Assembly: GCA_023245695.1 (NCBI GenBank)
Contig: JAHFJT010000062.1
Span: 1 to 5,841 of the forward strand
Source: Candidatus Peregrinibacteria bacterium
Lineage (GTDB): Bacteria > Patescibacteriota > Gracilibacteria > UBA1369 > UBA12463
Direction of reading: 5' to 3'
DNA: 5,841 nt
Part shown: piece by piece, positions 4,982 through 5,841 of the stretch
How positions within the stretch are numbered: the first letter of the stretch is position 1
Layout of the letters: the number at the start of each line of letters is the position of its first letter
The notes under the pieces: model-generated
Database searches by the model: none
Told to the model about the DNA's origin: nothing
Seen by the model: the letters and a program-made list of their open reading frames with translations, nothing else
Position numbers and translations under genes: made by a program

Positions 4982-5841
4982 ATGCAACTCCAGTACCAGT
5001 CCAGTTTTTCTGCTAATGACGATATTCTTGTCTGCCCAGTATTCTTCAATAAGAAGAAGCCAGAGCTGACCAAGTATCCGAAAGCCCTCCAGGATGTCAT
5101 CCGAAATCTTTTGAAAAATAAGCAGCTTGAAGCGAAAGAGGGAAGCATGTTCGAACTTCCGCTCGCGATTCCACGATTCCCAAAGTTTCTCATCGCGGTG
5201 AGTCTTGGTGAAGAGGCGAAATTGAAGGAAGCTACGGTCCGAACAAATATTGCCGGTGCGGTGAAGGTTACACGAAACCTCAAGAAGAAGACGATGACGA
5301 TCATGATGCCAGAGGAGCTCAATAAGTACGCGCGAGTCATCGGCGAGGCCGTTGTTATGTCGAACCACCTCGTGGGCCGATACAAGACTGGGAAACTCCT
5401 CGAAGAAGACAAGAAGCGCATCATAGGGACGCTCAATATCGTCACCGCATCGAAGAGTGCGATCGACGCTGATATCCGTAAGGGTATGGCCGTCGGAGAG
5501 ATTGTGAATACCACTCGTGATCTCGTGAACGATCCACCAAATGTCCTCAATGCCAAGACGCTCGCAGAGTACGGTCGAAAGATCGCGAAGGACAATAACT
5601 TCAAGTACCAGATTTTTGAAAAGAAGGATCTTGAAAAAATGAAGATGGGTGCGATTCTAGCCGTCAACCGCGCTGCAACTGCGCCGGAAGATGAGGCCCG
5701 ATTCGTCGTCCTGGAGTACATGCCAAACAAGAACGAGAAGCCAATCGCCTTCATCGGAAAGGGAATTATCTTCGATACGGGTGGATACGATCTCAAGCCT
5801 TCGCGCCACATGGCAGACATGCAGATGGATATGGCAGGAGC
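4982..5841 (+). CDS. pepA: Leucyl aminopeptidase, peptidase family M17 (3' truncated by window edge)
   Basis: An open frame of 286 complete codons running off the window. Residues ~1-150 form the variable N-terminal domain, and the catalytic domain begins around TRDLVNDPPNVLNAKTLAEYG (178-198). The first metal-site block is IGKGIIFDTGGYDLKPS (258-274). Lys260, Asp265, Lys272 and Asp283 have exactly the 5/7/11 spacing of E. coli PepA Lys270, Asp275, Lys282 and Asp293. The second block (NTDAEGR type) lies beyond the edge. M17 enzymes are usually hexameric two-metal exopeptidases that release N-terminal residues in the cytoplasm, so the role is probably peptide turnover and amino-acid recovery. 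Some M17 members also bind DNA; nothing here tests that. The ATG at 4982 gives a natural N terminus; an in-frame GTG at 4949 would add 11 residues and is less likely. No Shine-Dalgarno is seen. Confidence 0.92.
   Translation, partial: MQLQYQSSFSANDDILVCPVFFNKKKPELTKYPKALQDVIRNLLKNKQLEAKEGSMFELPLAIPRFPKFLIAVSLGEEAKLKEATVRTNIAGAVKVTRNLKKKTMTIMMPEELNKYARVIGEAVVMSNHLVGRYKTGKLLEEDKKRIIGTLNIVTASKSAIDADIRKGMAVGEIVNTTRDLVNDPPNVLNAKTLAEYGRKIAKDNNFKYQIFEKKDLEKMKMGAILAVNRAATAPEDEARFVVLEYMPNKNEKPIAFIGKGIIFDTGGYDLKPSRHMADMQMDMAG

Noticed and set aside
4780..5820. Long 346-residue open frame on the minus strand
   Set aside because: It lies wholly antisense to the Nudix 3' end and the M17 aminopeptidase, whose family motifs are unmistakable on the plus strand. 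The antisense translation is Ser/Arg/Phe-rich with no recognisable domain.
1..5841. Alternative genetic code with TGA as glycine (as in Gracilibacteria/SR1)
   Set aside because: All complete genes have normal family lengths with no in-frame TGA, and GGA and other GGN codons supply glycine. The absence of TGA stops (7 TAA, 1 TAG) is too small a sample to imply recoding.
4252..5841. A leucine-themed unit of tRNA-Leu, Ap4A hydrolase and leucyl aminopeptidase
   Set aside because: Attractive, but the tRNA is on the opposite strand, the aminopeptidase name does not imply leucine specificity, and no shared regulatory motif is visible. Coincidence is simpler.
1..5841. CRISPR array, insertion sequence, toxin-antitoxin or defence system
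   Set aside because: No regularly spaced direct repeats, transposase-like frames, terminal inverted repeats or defence domains were seen on either strand.

Overview
This 5.8 kb window looks like a compact bacterial chromosome segment, most likely from a Candidate Phyla Radiation (Patescibacteria) lineage. The placement is inference. It rests on very short intergenic gaps, absence of Shine-Dalgarno motifs before all eight visible start codons, a DUF177-rpmF-nusB-rnc block with no fatty-acid genes in it, and frequent CGA arginine codons. Eight genes end inside the window: seven stop at TAA, one at TAG and none at TGA. I cannot name a phylum or species from this sequence.

Layout on the + strand: (1) 2-574, the 3' end of a secreted or surface protein made of S-layer-homology-like repeats, closed by a strong perfect-stem intrinsic terminator at 622-654. 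(2) A promoter with an extended -10 (677-705) starts a tightly packed run: a Bax-inhibitor-1/YccA-family membrane protein (753-1421), a DUF177/YceD protein (1434-2030), ribosomal protein L32 (2050-2289), NusB (2306-2746) and RNase III (2769-3464). After a 53-nt gap comes a ferric-reductase-like/MsrQ-like haem membrane protein (3518-4213). (3) A tRNA-Leu(CAG) gene lies on the minus strand (4252-4337, CCA encoded), converging on the haem protein. (4) A small intergenic region around a palindromic GTAATATTAC probably holds divergent promoters for the tRNA and for an Ap4A-hydrolase-like Nudix enzyme (4393-4893). (5) The 5' part of an M17 leucyl aminopeptidase gene (4982 to the window edge) closes the segment.

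Functionally, the central block is an rRNA and 50S biogenesis cassette. DUF177/YceD proteins are linked to 23S rRNA accumulation, L32 is a large-subunit protein, NusB acts in rRNA antitermination, and RNase III releases rRNA precursors. In many Firmicutes rpmF and rnc are linked through plsX/fab/acpP genes. Here those are absent and nusB sits between, which fits an organism with reduced lipid synthesis.

I see no CRISPR array, transposon, toxin-antitoxin pair or defence system, and no convincing undescribed system. The most useful second-look items are the SD-less, G-poor leaders, the collapsed rpmF-rnc neighbourhood, the palindromic divergent promoter, a Gln in place of one expected haem-associated His in the MsrQ-like protein, and an Asn at a usual metal-site Asp of RNase III.
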